NCBI RefSeq assembly: GCF_001610835.1
Contig: NZ_CP011270.1
Coordinates: forward strand, 620,001 to 684,000
Length of the DNA stretch: 64,000 bases
Source of the DNA: Planctomyces sp. SH-PL14
GTDB lineage: Bacteria; Planctomycetota; Planctomycetia; Planctomycetales; Planctomycetaceae
Direction of reading: 5' to 3'
The translations under genes and the position numbers were made by a program. Of this stretch, positions 18,212-29,148 are shown in pieces. Below the pieces are notes generated by a model. The model was not told the DNA's origin, searched no databases, and saw only the letters and a list, made by a program, of their open reading frames with translations. Every line of letters starts with the position of its first letter. Within the stretch, counting starts at the first letter, position 1.

Positions 18212-19059
18212 GCGGTCACGAGCAGGAGATCCAGCCGATGCCGATGTTCGGCTTCCTGAGGCGCGTCGTGCATTCCGTTGCGGGAGAAGCGAACTACGCG
18301 CGTCTCCGGAGACGCCTCCGGCGGTCGCACCTCGCGGCCTGGCCGATCCGGAAAGACCTCCGCGCCCTGGCCCGCTTCTATGGTTCGGACAAGTGGGGCG
18401 CCCATCGCTATGCCGCGCATTACCAGCAGCACTTCGGCCCGTTGCGGCGCGACAAGCTGACCATCCTGGAGATCGGCGTCGGCGGATACCGCGTTCCCTA
18501 CGCCGGAGGGGAGTCGCTCCGGATGTGGAAGAGGTTCTTCCCCAGGGCGCGGGTCTATGCGATCGACATTTTCGACAAGTCTCCCTTGAACGAAGACCGC
18601 ATCCGGATTTTTCAGGGAAGCCAGGACGACCCGGTCTTCCTCCGGTCGGTGGTCGACGCGGCCGGCCCCTTCGACATTATCGTCGACGACGGAAGCCACG
18701 TGAACGCGCACGTGCTAGCGTCGTTCGAGTTCCTCTTCCCCCACCTGCGATCCGGCGGCTGGTATGTCATCGAGGACCTTCAGACCTCCTACTGGCCGGA
18801 CTTTGGGGGAAGCGAAGATCCGCTGGCCGCGGACACCGGGATCGCGCTCTGCAAACGCATCGCGGACGGGCTGAACTGGGAGGAATTCCGGAGCCGTCCC
18901 CCCGGACGCTTCGATGCCGAGATCACCGCGATCCACCTGTACCACAACCTGGCGCTGATCAAGAAGGGGGACAACAGGGAGGCGAGTCTCACCGCCCCCT
19001 CTCGCCCGCCATGCGCCGAGCGCGGACCGGCGCCAGGAAACGACGGAGCCACCCACTGA
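18208..19059 (+). CDS. SAM-dependent methyltransferase (TylE/macrocin O-methyltransferase-like)
   Basis: The 283 residues contain YGSDKWGAHRYAAHYQQHF, a stretch shared with the sugar O-methyltransferases of the macrocin/TylE group, followed by ILEIGVGGY (motif I), VYAIDIFDKSPL and IIVDDGSHVNAHVLASFEF. The relatives methylate hydroxyls of deoxysugars, which would suit a rhamnose-like residue here. ATG 18208 overlaps the previous stop by 4 bases and is preferred; the frame is open to 18040 inside the upstream gene. The last 30 residues are Pro/Ala-rich. Confidence 0.82.
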   Translation: MSGHEQEIQPMPMFGFLRRVVHSVAGEANYARLRRRLRRSHLAAWPIRKDLRALARFYGSDKWGAHRYAAHYQQHFGPLRRDKLTILEIGVGGYRVPYAGGESLRMWKRFFPRARVYAIDIFDKSPLNEDRIRIFQGSQDDPVFLRSVVDAAGPFDIIVDDGSHVNAHVLASFEFLFPHLRSGGWYVIEDLQTSYWPDFGGSEDPLAADTGIALCKRIADGLNWEEFRSRPPGRFDAEITAIHLYHNLALIKKGDNREASLTAPSRPPCAERGPAPGNDGATH

Positions 19060-19231
19060 ATCACAACGTTTCTTTGCGACGACCACCACGCGTCCTTCAG
19101 GGGACTCGGAGCGCGTTCCCTGGCTGCGCTGAAGGATCGATCAGCACGTGCGAGAGCCTTCACTCCCTCCATCGCTCCAGAAAGCCGGCGCGGAGCCCAG
19201 CACGCGGCGGCCATCGGATCGGCCAAGGGGC

Positions 19232-20230
19232 ATGAGTTCCACTCCACTCGTCTCCATCGTAATTCCCTGTTTCAACGCAGAGTCCTTCGTCGGCGAAGCG
19301 ATCTGGAGCGCGCTCCACCAGACGTATCCGAATGTCGAAGTCATCGTCGTCGACGACGGTTCCGCCGACGGCAGCCTCGCGGTTGTCCGATCCTTCGGAG
19401 ACGCGATCCGGTGGCAGACCGGACCGAACCGAGGAGGATGCGCCGCGCGAAACCAGGGTCTGCGCCTGGCCGCGGGGGAATTCGTGCAGTTCCTCGACGC
19501 GGATGACGTTCTGGCTCCCGACAAGCTGGTGAAGCAGGTCGCGGTCGCCCGCGAGAACCCCGAAGCCATCGTCTATTGCGACCATGATCTGCAGGGGGGG
19601 CCCGGAGGGGGGATCACGACGCGGGGGATGCCTTGCGGCGACACGGATGGCGTCGTCTTCGTCCTGCGGCATCGCGCGCTGACGACCATCGCCCCGCTGC
19701 ATCGAAAGGAGTGGCTCATCGACGTGGGAGGCTTCCGGGAGGGCCTGAAGGCCAGTCAGGAATTCGATCTGCACCTGCGTCTGGCGGCCACGGGACGGCG
19801 TTTCGTTCATCTGCCGGAGGCATTGTTTACCGTCCGGCGGCGGTCCGGCAGCGTCTCGGCCGACGCCGCGCGGACTCTGGCGGCCCTGATCGCCTTTCTG
19901 CCCGGGCTGATCGAGCAGATGCAGGCGCAGGGTGCGCTGACGGCCGATCGGCGGAGTGAGTTCGCGGCCTATGCCGCCCGCGCCGGCCGACAGTGCTGCC
20001 GGGGCAAACAGTTCGAGGCCGGCCTGCAACTGCTCAACCTGGCCTTTCGCCTTGACCGGAGAGCGGCGACCCAGGCCGCCTACACCGCCGGATCACGACT
20101 CCTGCTGGCCGCCCTGGGACCGGGGCCTGTCGAGCACCTGGCGGCTTTGCGCCAAGCCCTGAGCGTCAACGGTCTCAAGCGAATCGCTCCCGGTCCCCCC
20201 CAACAGGGATCTGCAGCGTGCGCAGAGTGA
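19232..20230 (+). CDS. Glycosyltransferase family 2
   Basis: A 332-residue GT-A enzyme starting MSSTPLVSIVIPCFNAESF. VIVVDDGSADGS is the nucleotide-binding motif, GGCAARNQGLRLAAGEFVQF leads into FLDADDVLAP, the DxD metal site, and a helical C-terminal region follows. ATG 19232 has aagggg just upstream and is better placed than the GTG at 19148. The 172 bases in front hold no gene. The next gene begins 13 bases before this stop, so translation is probably coupled. Confidence 0.88.
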   Translation: MSSTPLVSIVIPCFNAESFVGEAIWSALHQTYPNVEVIVVDDGSADGSLAVVRSFGDAIRWQTGPNRGGCAARNQGLRLAAGEFVQFLDADDVLAPDKLVKQVAVARENPEAIVYCDHDLQGGPGGGITTRGMPCGDTDGVVFVLRHRALTTIAPLHRKEWLIDVGGFREGLKASQEFDLHLRLAATGRRFVHLPEALFTVRRRSGSVSADAARTLAALIAFLPGLIEQMQAQGALTADRRSEFAAYAARAGRQCCRGKQFEAGLQLLNLAFRLDRRAATQAAYTAGSRLLLAALGPGPVEHLAALRQALSVNGLKRIAPGPPQQGSAACAE

Positions 20231-20805
20231 GGAGCAAGGCCGCCTCGTTGTTGCGGCGCATTCACCGGTTTTTCAGTGCAGTCCTGTTCTGGGTCTACAA
20301 CCACGTTGTCACCAGGTTCCCGTCGCACTGGCTGCGAACCGTCTTCCTTCGCCGAGTCCTGGGGATGCCGGTCGGCCGAGGGACGGCGATTCACATGGGG
20401 TGCTTCGTCACAGGGACGCAGATCCGCATCGGAGCGACGTCGGTCGTGAATCGCCGATGTTACCTCGATGGCCGAGGGGGGCTGACGATTGGCGACAACG
20501 TCAGCATTTCGCCGGAGTGCTACATCCTGTCGGCGTCCCATGACGTTCAGTCCCCGACGTTCCAGTCCCGGATGGCCAGCGTTCTCATTGAGGACCGGGC
20601 GTGGATCGGAGCGCGGGCGATCGTTCTTCCTGGCGTAACGATCGGTGTCGGCGCCGTCGTGGGAGCGGGGGCCGTCGTCACGAAATCGGTTCCGCCGTTC
20701 ACCATTGTGGCCGGCAACCCCGCGCGCGAGATCGGCAAGCGAAACGAGCAGCTGACCTATCAGCTGCGCTATTTTCCCTGGTTCGATACGGACATCGGAC
20801 AGTAG
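20218..20805 (+). CDS. Hexapeptide-repeat acyltransferase (WcaF/maltose acetyltransferase-like)
   Basis: The protein of 195 residues is a left-handed beta-helix acyltransferase: the hexapeptide pattern runs through LTIGDNVSISPECYILSA, the probable catalytic His is in SASHDVQSP, and AWIGARAIVLPGVTIGVGAV plus VVAGNPAREIGKR close the helix. The family transfers an acetyl or other acyl group from CoA to a sugar hydroxyl or amino group. A basic, partly hydrophobic N terminus of about 50 residues may sit at the membrane. The GTG at 20218 overlaps the preceding glycosyltransferase. Confidence 0.88.
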   Translation: MRRVRSKAASLLRRIHRFFSAVLFWVYNHVVTRFPSHWLRTVFLRRVLGMPVGRGTAIHMGCFVTGTQIRIGATSVVNRRCYLDGRGGLTIGDNVSISPECYILSASHDVQSPTFQSRMASVLIEDRAWIGARAIVLPGVTIGVGAVVGAGAVVTKSVPPFTIVAGNPAREIGKRNEQLTYQLRYFPWFDTDIGQ

Positions 20806-20862
20806 AGCCCACAGTGACGCCCTGAGGGTGACGGGAGACGTCACTGAGGAGGCGTCGTTCCA

Positions 20863-22089
20863 GTGGCTCGAAGATTCCTCCTCCCCGCCCCCCCGCTTTC
20901 CCGCCGGCACCCGCGAGGCACTCCGGTGAGCGACGGGATGACTGTGAAGCAGATGTTTGACATGACAGCAGACCTGTTGTCCGCCGGCTCGAATCCGACA
21001 GGGACCACGGCACTCAGCCACCCTCTCCCTTGTCCCGTCTACTTCGTATCGCACCGATACCAGAATCATGCCGGCCCGAGCGGCTATGATCGATTCGCGG
21101 ACTACCTGGGAGAATCGGTCACCGCTCCCCGGTGGCTCGACCACCTGGGACGATCAGTCCTGCGGCCGATGACCAAGCTGGTCGAGTGGTACAACGGAAG
21201 TTTCGAATACAGCCGCCACGACTGCCTTCGCGAGATTGCGACGCGGCTGCATATGTCCGGTCGCCAGGACGCGATCTACCACTTTCTTTATGCGGAGAAG
21301 TCGCTGCGGTATCTGGGCCCCATGAATCGCCGGGGCGGCCTGCGGATCATCGGCAGCTTTCACCACTGTGCCTTCAAGTACCCGACGTATTTCCGCTCCA
21401 CGGAGCACTTCCGCGCGATCGAGCACGCGGTCGTCGTCTCGAGGATTCAGATCGAGCACATGGAGTCGATCGTCGGACCGGGCAAGGTCTCCTTCGTGCC
21501 GTACGCCGTCGATGCGAGTTATTTCGTTCCGGGAGAGCGCGTTTCCAATCGTCCGCTCCGCTGCACGTGCGTCGGCCAGCATCTGCGAGACTTCGAAAAC
21601 CTGCCCGCCATCATCAAAACGCTCCTGTCCGCCGAGCGGGACCTGGAGTTCTACGTCGTCGGCGCCCCTTCCAAGGTCCGACAGAGCGTCGAGTTCGATC
21701 GCGTCGTCTGGAAACAGGGGATCTCGGACGCGGAGTATCTGGACCTCCTGCAGCAGACGGATGTCCTGGTCCTCCCGCTGATCGACAGCACGAGCGTCAC
21801 CACCGTCAACGAGGCGCTGGGGTGCGGGGTGCCGATCGTCACGAATCGAGGGGGAGTGTCCGACTACCTCAACGACGCATGCAGCATCGAGTTGACCACC
21901 GGGGACGTGGCGGGGATGGTCGATGCGACCCTCGCGCTGCTCCGCGACGATCGCCGGCGGAACACCATGGGCCTGGCCGCTCGCCAGCAGGGGCTGGAGC
22001 TCGACTGGTCCCGCAGCGCGGCGAAGATGGCCGACGTCTACCGGCAGGTCTACGACGGCATGCCTCGGTCCGAATCCAGGGGACACTGA
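20863..22089 (+). CDS. Glycosyltransferase family 4
   Basis: A GT-B enzyme of up to 408 residues. YFVSHRYQNHAGPSGYDRF lies in the acceptor domain, and the donor domain has LRCTCVGQHLRDFENLPAII, DVLVLPLIDSTSVTTVNEAL and GCGVPIVTNRGGVSDYL. The usual first Glu of E-x7-E is a Ser, so the donor site is somewhat divergent. The N-terminal 25 residues before ATG 20938 are Pro/Arg-rich and the true start may be GTG 20926 or ATG 20938 rather than GTG 20863. After the stop 166 bases pass before gmd. Confidence 0.85.
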   Translation: MARRFLLPAPPLSRRHPRGTPVSDGMTVKQMFDMTADLLSAGSNPTGTTALSHPLPCPVYFVSHRYQNHAGPSGYDRFADYLGESVTAPRWLDHLGRSVLRPMTKLVEWYNGSFEYSRHDCLREIATRLHMSGRQDAIYHFLYAEKSLRYLGPMNRRGGLRIIGSFHHCAFKYPTYFRSTEHFRAIEHAVVVSRIQIEHMESIVGPGKVSFVPYAVDASYFVPGERVSNRPLRCTCVGQHLRDFENLPAIIKTLLSAERDLEFYVVGAPSKVRQSVEFDRVVWKQGISDAEYLDLLQQTDVLVLPLIDSTSVTTVNEALGCGVPIVTNRGGVSDYLNDACSIELTTGDVAGMVDATLALLRDDRRRNTMGLAARQQGLELDWSRSAAKMADVYRQVYDGMPRSESRGH

Positions 22090-22255
22090 AAGCCCCAAGG
22101 TCGTCCTCCGACGACCTCGACAGGGCCCTCGAGCCCCCGGCGCTCTCGAGCCGACTCTCCGAGGGCCACGTGTCTGCTGCGACAGACACCAACCATTCTC
22201 TTCCTCCACGGGCGGGCCTCTCGCCATGTGGGCTTTTCGAAACTGGGACTGACCT

Positions 22256-23296
<1,041 letters not shown>

Positions 23297-23333
23297 CCCG
23301 GACCGGTTCCCATCGATCGACGGACGACTTCCC

Positions 23334-24533
23334 GTGGACAGCATCTTGCCGCAACCCGATCTTTTGGAGCCAGGCCCGTCTCTTGAGGGGCTGCGGGTTC
23401 TCCACGTGGTGGACAACCTGAAGCTGGGGGGGACGCAGGCCCTGGGCCTGCGGATGCTGACCTGGTTGAGCCAGGCCGGATGTCAGGTGAAGCTGTGCGT
23501 CCTGTCGAGATCGCCCCGTGACCATCAGTGGCCCTGGCTTCCCGACGTCGTCGATCTCGACTTCTCCGGCGACTACCGCGTTCCGTTCGCCCTGAGCCGC
23601 TGTGCCGGGAAGTTTCGAGAGGTCGTCGAAGACTTTCATCCGGATCTCATTCACTCCTACCTCTGGACATCGGATGTCGTCGCCGCCCTGAGCAACCGGG
23701 GGGCTCGGCTGCCGCATGTGGTCCATATTGTGGACCGGCGCTCCTGGCAGGCGTCGCGAGCGATCAAGGCCCGGATCCGGCAATGGATGACGCGGCGGGC
23801 CTTCGCTCGCTCGCAGCCCCGGTTTCTCGCGGTCTCAGCGGCGGCGGGGGACTTCGCCGTGGAGCACCTGCGTCTCGACCCCGGCCGTGTCGGCGTGGCC
23901 TACAACAGCATCGACGTCGAAGGCTACGACGGCGTCGGCCCCAGCGCCTGGATCGAAAAAAGCGACCGGCCGCTGACCCTGGGAATCGCCAGCCGCATCG
24001 AGCCGGAGAAGGGGCATGCCATCCTTCTGGACGCGCTCAGCCGCGTCGCCGACAGGGGGAACATCCGTCTGCGGATCGCGGGAGAAGGTTCCTCCCGTCC
24101 GATGCTGGAGCAGCAGGTGCAGCGTCTCGGCCTGTGCGAAGTGGTCCAGTTCATCGGGTGGGCCGAGTCCTTCCAGAAGTTCATGGGCGAGATCGATGTC
24201 TTCGTCGTTCCATCCGTCGACTCGGAAGGCCTGCCGACGACGATCCTGGAAGCGATGGCCAGCCGGCGCCTCGTGATCGCAACGGACGTAGGGGGAGCCC
24301 GGGAGGCGATCCGGAACCGGGTCGACGGGTTGATGGTTCCGCCGGGCTCGGCCCCGGAGTTTGCCGCGGCGATTGAAGCGGTCGTCAACGATCGACCGGC
24401 CGTGCGGCGGATGATCGAGAGCGCCCGAACGCGGGTGGCCCGCGATTTCTCGACCACAAAGATGATGCAGACCGTGGTGGAGAGCTACCGCGCGGCGATC
24501 GCCGAACGTCAGCCCATGGGGGTGGCCCCATGA
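23334..24533 (+). CDS. Glycosyltransferase family 4
   Basis: A 399-residue GT-B transferase. LRVLHVVDNLKLGGTQALGL shows the N-terminal Gly-rich loop. LTLGIASRIEPEKGHAILL and DVFVVPSVDSEGLPTTILE, with an intact E-x7-E, form the donor site. The start is GTG 23334 with no obvious ribosome-binding sequence. Its stop overlaps the ATG of the next gene (ATGA), so it is probably made together with the epimerase/reductase, which may provide its donor. Confidence 0.9.
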   Translation: MDSILPQPDLLEPGPSLEGLRVLHVVDNLKLGGTQALGLRMLTWLSQAGCQVKLCVLSRSPRDHQWPWLPDVVDLDFSGDYRVPFALSRCAGKFREVVEDFHPDLIHSYLWTSDVVAALSNRGARLPHVVHIVDRRSWQASRAIKARIRQWMTRRAFARSQPRFLAVSAAAGDFAVEHLRLDPGRVGVAYNSIDVEGYDGVGPSAWIEKSDRPLTLGIASRIEPEKGHAILLDALSRVADRGNIRLRIAGEGSSRPMLEQQVQRLGLCEVVQFIGWAESFQKFMGEIDVFVVPSVDSEGLPTTILEAMASRRLVIATDVGGAREAIRNRVDGLMVPPGSAPEFAAAIEAVVNDRPAVRRMIESARTRVARDFSTTKMMQTVVESYRAAIAERQPMGVAP

Positions 24534-25456
24534 TCGCCGACGTCGTCGTCACGGGCGCGGGGGGGATGATTGGCCGCGAGCTCTGCAAGGCTCTGGCACG
24601 CAAGGCGGCGAAGGTGACCGCCGTTTCCCGCCAAGAGGTCTCGCTTCCCGGCTGCGACGGACGGGTCGCCGATCTGCGCTCGCCGGACTCCCTGCACGGC
24701 CTCCTGCGGCCGGGAACCGTGGTGTTTCACCTCGCGGGTCGCACCAGCGTGGCCGGCTCGGTCCACGATCCCTGCGGGGATTTCGAGCACAACGTGGCCG
24801 CGACGGTCCAGGTCCTGAACGCGTCGGTGGCCGTGGGGGCTCGGGTGATCCTGGCCTCTTCCGCGGCGGTCTTCCAGCCGGGGCAGCCCCTCCCGCTCTC
24901 CGAAACCGCCCTCAAACGGCCGACATCGCCTTATGGCGCGGCCAAACTGTCGTGCGAGAACTACGCACAAGCCTTTCACGCGAGCCGGGGGCTCGATGTC
25001 CGCGTAGCGCGGCTGTTCAACGTGTACGGCCCGAACATGCGGAAGTTCGCCATCGTCGACTTCTTCCGGAAGCTGCAGGCCAATCCCCATTCGCTGGAGA
25101 TCCTGGGGGATGGGGAACAGCTCCGCGACTACCTCTACATCGACGATACGATCGCCGCTCTGATGGCCGTCGCCGAACGTGGAGTTCCGGGCCAGGACTA
25201 CAACATCGCCTCGGGACAGCCGACGCGACTGGTCGACCTTGCGAAGCTGGTCGCCGACGTCATGGGACTGAGCGACGTCCGGCTGACCGTGACCCGGAAG
25301 TCGTTTCCCGGGGACATCCCCCAGTGGTATGCCGACATCCGCAGGATTCGCGGCCTCGGTTTCGAGGCGCAAGTCCCATTGAGGGAAGGACTGGTCAGGA
25401 CGATCGAGGGGCTGCGTCGCCATGAGTTCGACCAACCCGCTCCGGGTTCACGGTGA
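24530..25456 (+). CDS. NAD-dependent epimerase/dehydratase family protein (candidate GDP-6-deoxyhexose reductase)
   Basis: An extended short-chain dehydrogenase of 308 residues: TGAGGMIGRELCKAL for NAD(P) binding, VVFHLAGRTSVAGSV, SSAAVFQPG, and the catalytic Tyr-x3-Lys in SPYGAAKLSCENYA. ARLFNVYGPNM and LRDYLYIDDTIAAL are general features of nucleotide-sugar epimerases. Because it lies two genes after gmd with no other reductase nearby, it may reduce GDP-4-keto-6-deoxymannose to GDP-rhamnose or a related sugar. A UDP-sugar epimerase role cannot be excluded. Overlapping start and stop couple it to the glycosyltransferase. Confidence 0.8.
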   Translation: MIADVVVTGAGGMIGRELCKALARKAAKVTAVSRQEVSLPGCDGRVADLRSPDSLHGLLRPGTVVFHLAGRTSVAGSVHDPCGDFEHNVAATVQVLNASVAVGARVILASSAAVFQPGQPLPLSETALKRPTSPYGAAKLSCENYAQAFHASRGLDVRVARLFNVYGPNMRKFAIVDFFRKLQANPHSLEILGDGEQLRDYLYIDDTIAALMAVAERGVPGQDYNIASGQPTRLVDLAKLVADVMGLSDVRLTVTRKSFPGDIPQWYADIRRIRGLGFEAQVPLREGLVRTIEGLRRHEFDQPAPGSR

Positions 25457-25468
25457 ATCGGCCGGGCC

Positions 25469-26641
25469 ATGACCTTGAGTCTCTCCACAGACATCGACAC
25501 GCCGCCAGTTCCCGAACGGGAGCTTCCTGCGGAAACGGTGCCCACCTCCCCAAGCAATGCTGGGCCGATCCTCCGTCCCCGGTCCTACTACCCGGCGCTC
25601 GACGGAGTCCGAGGGCTCTCCATCCTGGGAGTGCTCCTCTTTCACTTCTACGGACACTACCACGCCCTGGCGGCGACCTTGCCCAAGCCGCTGGCTTACG
25701 TGTGCCGCCTCGGACAGACCGGCGTCGACTGCTTCTTTGTTCTCTCCGGATTCCTGATCACCGGAATTCTCCTCGATACCCGCAAACAGACGCATCGCGC
25801 CCGGAACTTCTACGCCCGGCGGGCGCTGCGGATCTTTCCGATCTATTTCCTGACCGTCCTCGTCGTCTACGGTCTCTTTCCCGGGTTCTTCGGCACCCGC
25901 TATCTGGTGCCCTACCAGCTCTGGTTGTGGACGTACACGCAGAACATCGGGACCACGTTCCACTGGTGTCCGGATTTCGGCCACTTCTGGTCCCTCGCCG
26001 TCGAGGAACAGTTCTACCTGGTGTGGCCGCCGCTCGTCTGGTTCCTGCGGACCGAGAAGAAGGTCGCTGCGCTGTGTCTGGCGACCATTGCGCTTGCGCT
26101 CGGCACGCGAGGAGTCTTCGCCGCCTTCGACCAGTTCCCGGCTCAGTTCACGCTCTGCCGGGTTGACGAACTGGCGTTCGGAGGACTGCTGGCCGTCATC
26201 GGCCGTCGGGTCACATCCCGCGCTCAGTGGACCGCCGCCACGCTGGGGATGGTCGCCGTCATCCTGTTGTTGGCCGTCCCCTTGTATTTCCTGGAGAGCG
26301 GAAAGGGCTCGCCGCTCGTTCAGGTCGTGAAGTTCGATATGCGGGCGGGCCTGTTTGCCGCGGCCATCGCCGTCGTCGTCGGCGCCACGTCCACAACGTG
26401 GTGGAATCGCCTGTTGATGGTCGGGCCCCTCGTCTGGTGCGGACATCACAGCTACGCGATGTACGTCTTTCACCCGTTCATCATGTCGGCCTGCGAGAAG
26501 GTCCCGGTTCCGGGGAGTACCGTGACCGCGGATGTCGGTCGAATGAGCCTGGCCACGGTCATCACATTGGGGATGGCCTGGTTGAGCTGGCGATTCGTCG
26601 AAGCCCCCTTCTTGAAACTGAAACGTCACTTTCTTGAATAG
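25469..26641 (+). CDS. Membrane acyltransferase 3 family protein (OafA/YrhL-like)
   Basis: A polytopic membrane protein of 390 residues with about ten hydrophobic segments. YYPALDGVRGLSILGVLLFH carries the R-G-x motif, TGVDCFFVLSGFLITGIL and RNFYARRALRIFPIYF are the family signatures, and HFWSLAVEEQFYLVWP follows. OafA-type enzymes O-acetylate lipopolysaccharide or capsule on or across the cytoplasmic membrane. About 40 polar residues precede the first membrane segment. It starts 12 bases after the epimerase gene. Confidence 0.92.
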   Translation: MTLSLSTDIDTPPVPERELPAETVPTSPSNAGPILRPRSYYPALDGVRGLSILGVLLFHFYGHYHALAATLPKPLAYVCRLGQTGVDCFFVLSGFLITGILLDTRKQTHRARNFYARRALRIFPIYFLTVLVVYGLFPGFFGTRYLVPYQLWLWTYTQNIGTTFHWCPDFGHFWSLAVEEQFYLVWPPLVWFLRTEKKVAALCLATIALALGTRGVFAAFDQFPAQFTLCRVDELAFGGLLAVIGRRVTSRAQWTAATLGMVAVILLLAVPLYFLESGKGSPLVQVVKFDMRAGLFAAAIAVVVGATSTTWWNRLLMVGPLVWCGHHSYAMYVFHPFIMSACEKVPVPGSTVTADVGRMSLATVITLGMAWLSWRFVEAPFLKLKRHFLE

Positions 26642-26692
26642 CAGCCCGACCGACCGCGGACGTGAGCTGGTTCTGCCGCCAGGCGATTCTGT

Positions 26693-27688
26693 ATGGAAGT
26701 GAACACGAGATCGCCTGGCCTCGATGGCCCCCATGAATCCGATGGCTACCCGCAGGGCCTCGCAACGACCGGCACCGCCCCGCGCGTTTCGGTCGTGATC
26801 ACGACGCGGAACCGCCGGGAAGAACTCCGGCGGGCCTTGCGGTCCTGCGTGCTGCTGACGGGCCTCGAATACGAGGTCCTCGTGTTCGACGACGCCTCCG
26901 ACGATGCCACGTCCGACATGGTCGCTCGAGAGTTCCCGGGCGTCCGGTTGATCCGGCATGAAACGCGCCAGGGATACATCCGGCTGCGAAACGAAGGCTT
27001 TGTCGAGAGTCGAGGCGAGTTTGTCGTCTCAATCGACGACGACGCCGAGTTCACCGATCCGGCAACGCTTGCCCGGATCGCGACGTTGTTTCACAGCTAC
27101 CCGCAAGCGGCCGCTCTCGCCCTCCCCTTCGTCGAGCCGCAGCGGCCAGAGGGTTCGGGAGGGATGCGGCCTGTCGCGGCGGGGACTCCGCTGCGGAACT
27201 ACATCGGCTGCGCTCACGCCATTCGGCGGTCCCTCGCCTTGGAATGCGGAGGCTATCCCGAACTGCTCGTCCATCAGGGGGAGGAACGGGACCTGTGCAT
27301 CCGACTGCTGGACCGCAGTCACCAGATCCTGTTCGCAGACACCGGCCCCATCGTCCATCACGCCAGTCCGAATCGATCGGCGGCCCGATTGAACTACTAC
27401 GGCTATCGGAACACGATCCTCTTCTGCTGGATGCGGTTCCCCTTTCCCTATTGTCTGGGCCGGATCGGAATCTCCTCGGTGCAACTCCTTCTCCACAAGT
27501 TCCGCTGGAGCCGCTTCCCCTCCCAGGTGGCGCTGATCGGGGCGGGATACCTCGCCTGCCTCAAAAATTTCTCCGCCCGCCGACCGGTCTCAATCGACGC
27601 CTACCGTCGCTTCCGCTCGCTCCCTTCCCATGGCCCGCTCGCCGCGACAGAAATCGCTCTGCCCAGCGCGGGTGGTCCCCAGATGTAG
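26693..27688 (+). CDS. Glycosyltransferase family 2
   Basis: The catalytic domain of this 331-residue protein begins with VSVVITTRNRREELRRALRS, continues with VLVFDDASDDAT and FVVSIDDDAEFTD (metal site), and includes IGCAHAIRRSLALECGGY, a stretch near the acceptor site in this family. The first 30 residues are polar. The ATG at 26693 follows the acyltransferase by 51 bases. The gene closes the run of ten glycosyltransferases in the island. Specificity is unknown. Confidence 0.88.
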   Translation: MEVNTRSPGLDGPHESDGYPQGLATTGTAPRVSVVITTRNRREELRRALRSCVLLTGLEYEVLVFDDASDDATSDMVAREFPGVRLIRHETRQGYIRLRNEGFVESRGEFVVSIDDDAEFTDPATLARIATLFHSYPQAAALALPFVEPQRPEGSGGMRPVAAGTPLRNYIGCAHAIRRSLALECGGYPELLVHQGEERDLCIRLLDRSHQILFADTGPIVHHASPNRSAARLNYYGYRNTILFCWMRFPFPYCLGRIGISSVQLLLHKFRWSRFPSQVALIGAGYLACLKNFSARRPVSIDAYRRFRSLPSHGPLAATEIALPSAGGPQM

Positions 27689-27857
27689 CGATCCCGCGAG
27701 GGAGCAAGCGCGAGGCATGGCGGCCTCAGCGGCGAGCCGCCACCTCGACTTCAGACGGGACGCACAGGTGGATGACGTCCGCTGAAAAGGGGGCGGCATC
27801 CACGGGCATCCATCGTTTCAATCACGGAATCAAGCAAAGGACACTCGTCCCTTGGAT

Positions 27858-28967
27858 ATGAGTACTCGTCCCCAAACGCCGCGCCTCGAACCGGGGCCAT
27901 GCGCCGCGCCCTCCGGATCCACATTGAACCGTCGTGAAAGTCCGTCGTTGGTCTCCGATTTTCGTCATCCGATCGTGTTCGACCGCTTCCACCGTCCGCA
28001 ACCGTGGGGCGGACGCGAGATGGCTGAGCTGTTCGGACAGAAGTTGCCGCGCGCTTGTCCGTATGGCGAGTTCTGGGAGATCAGCGGCCTGCCCCAGCAC
28101 CCCAGCCGGGTCCTCAGCGGGCCGCACGCGGGCGTCACGTTGCCGGAACTCTGGAGTCAGAGCGCTCGTCAGTTGACGGGGGACGACGGCCCGCACGAGG
28201 AGGACTTTCCGCTGCTGCTCAAGTGGCTGGAATGCAGGGACTTCGTATCCCTTCAGGTCCATCCCGACGATGGGCTCGCCCGGCAGATCACGAGCGAACG
28301 CCGCGGAAAATCGGAGGCCAGCGTCGTCGTCGCAGCCGGGCCCACCTCGCGGGTCTACGCGGGTCTCAAGAAGGGCGTGACCCCGCGGCAATTCGCGGCC
28401 AGCCTGGAGCAGGGCCGGGTGCTCGAGTGTCTTCACTCCTTCACGCCGCGCGTGGGAGATTGCATCTCGATTCCCGCCGGAACAGTGCACGCGACCGGAG
28501 GAGGCCTGATCGTCGCCGAAGTCCAGCAGGCCAGCGACGCGACGTTTCGCCTTCACGACTGGGGGCGGATGGGACTCGACGGCCAGCCGCGCCCGCTGCA
28601 GATTCCCGAGGCGTTGCAGGCGATCAACTGGGACCAGGAGCCGGTGGAGCCGACCGTGCCCCGGCGACTGCCCGACTCCGGTGACGGGGTCGAGATGGAG
28701 CGTCTGCTCGCGACACCCCATTTCCGGCTGGATCGCTATCGCGTCTCGCGGTTGTGGCCGTCCGTCCATGTGGGCGAACTGACGATGTGGATGGTGCTCG
28801 ACGGAGAGGCCGAACTTCAGACGGCGGACGGCGAGTTCCGTCAGTCGCTCAGACGGGGATCGTCGGTAATGATTCCTGCGGAGGCCCGGGATCCGGTCTG
28901 GACGCCGGTTCAACCGCGGGGATCGGTTACGTTGCTCTGCGTCCGCATCGGCAGCGGCGAGTCTTAA
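27858..28967 (+). CDS. manA: Mannose-6-phosphate isomerase, class I
   Basis: A type I phosphomannose isomerase of 369 residues. QVHPDDGLA contains two zinc ligands, PAGTVHATGGGLIVAEVQQ the remaining ligand region, and DATFRLHDWGR the substrate-binding arginine; RPQPWGGREMAELFG is the conserved N-terminal element. The enzyme interconverts fructose-6-phosphate and mannose-6-phosphate and so feeds GDP-mannose to gmd. ATG 27858 is preferred to the TTG six bases upstream. The 169 bases before it hold no gene. It faces the export lipoprotein gene, with 181 bases between the two stops. Confidence 0.92.
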   Translation: MSTRPQTPRLEPGPCAAPSGSTLNRRESPSLVSDFRHPIVFDRFHRPQPWGGREMAELFGQKLPRACPYGEFWEISGLPQHPSRVLSGPHAGVTLPELWSQSARQLTGDDGPHEEDFPLLLKWLECRDFVSLQVHPDDGLARQITSERRGKSEASVVVAAGPTSRVYAGLKKGVTPRQFAASLEQGRVLECLHSFTPRVGDCISIPAGTVHATGGGLIVAEVQQASDATFRLHDWGRMGLDGQPRPLQIPEALQAINWDQEPVEPTVPRRLPDSGDGVEMERLLATPHFRLDRYRVSRLWPSVHVGELTMWMVLDGEAELQTADGEFRQSLRRGSSVMIPAEARDPVWTPVQPRGSVTLLCVRIGSGES

Positions 28968-29148
28968 TACCAGCGGGCTGTCGCGATGGGCTCAACCGCG
29001 GAACGCCTTCATGCGGCGTCCCGGCGTTCTGAAAGACGGGCGGCCAGATTCCAAGTCCGCCGGAGCGGCCGACGTCGCCGTCCGTGAACGCCGTTCGGCA
29101 TGGCGCCGCTTTCACCGCCCGGCGGCCTTCTTTTCCGCGGTCGCCACT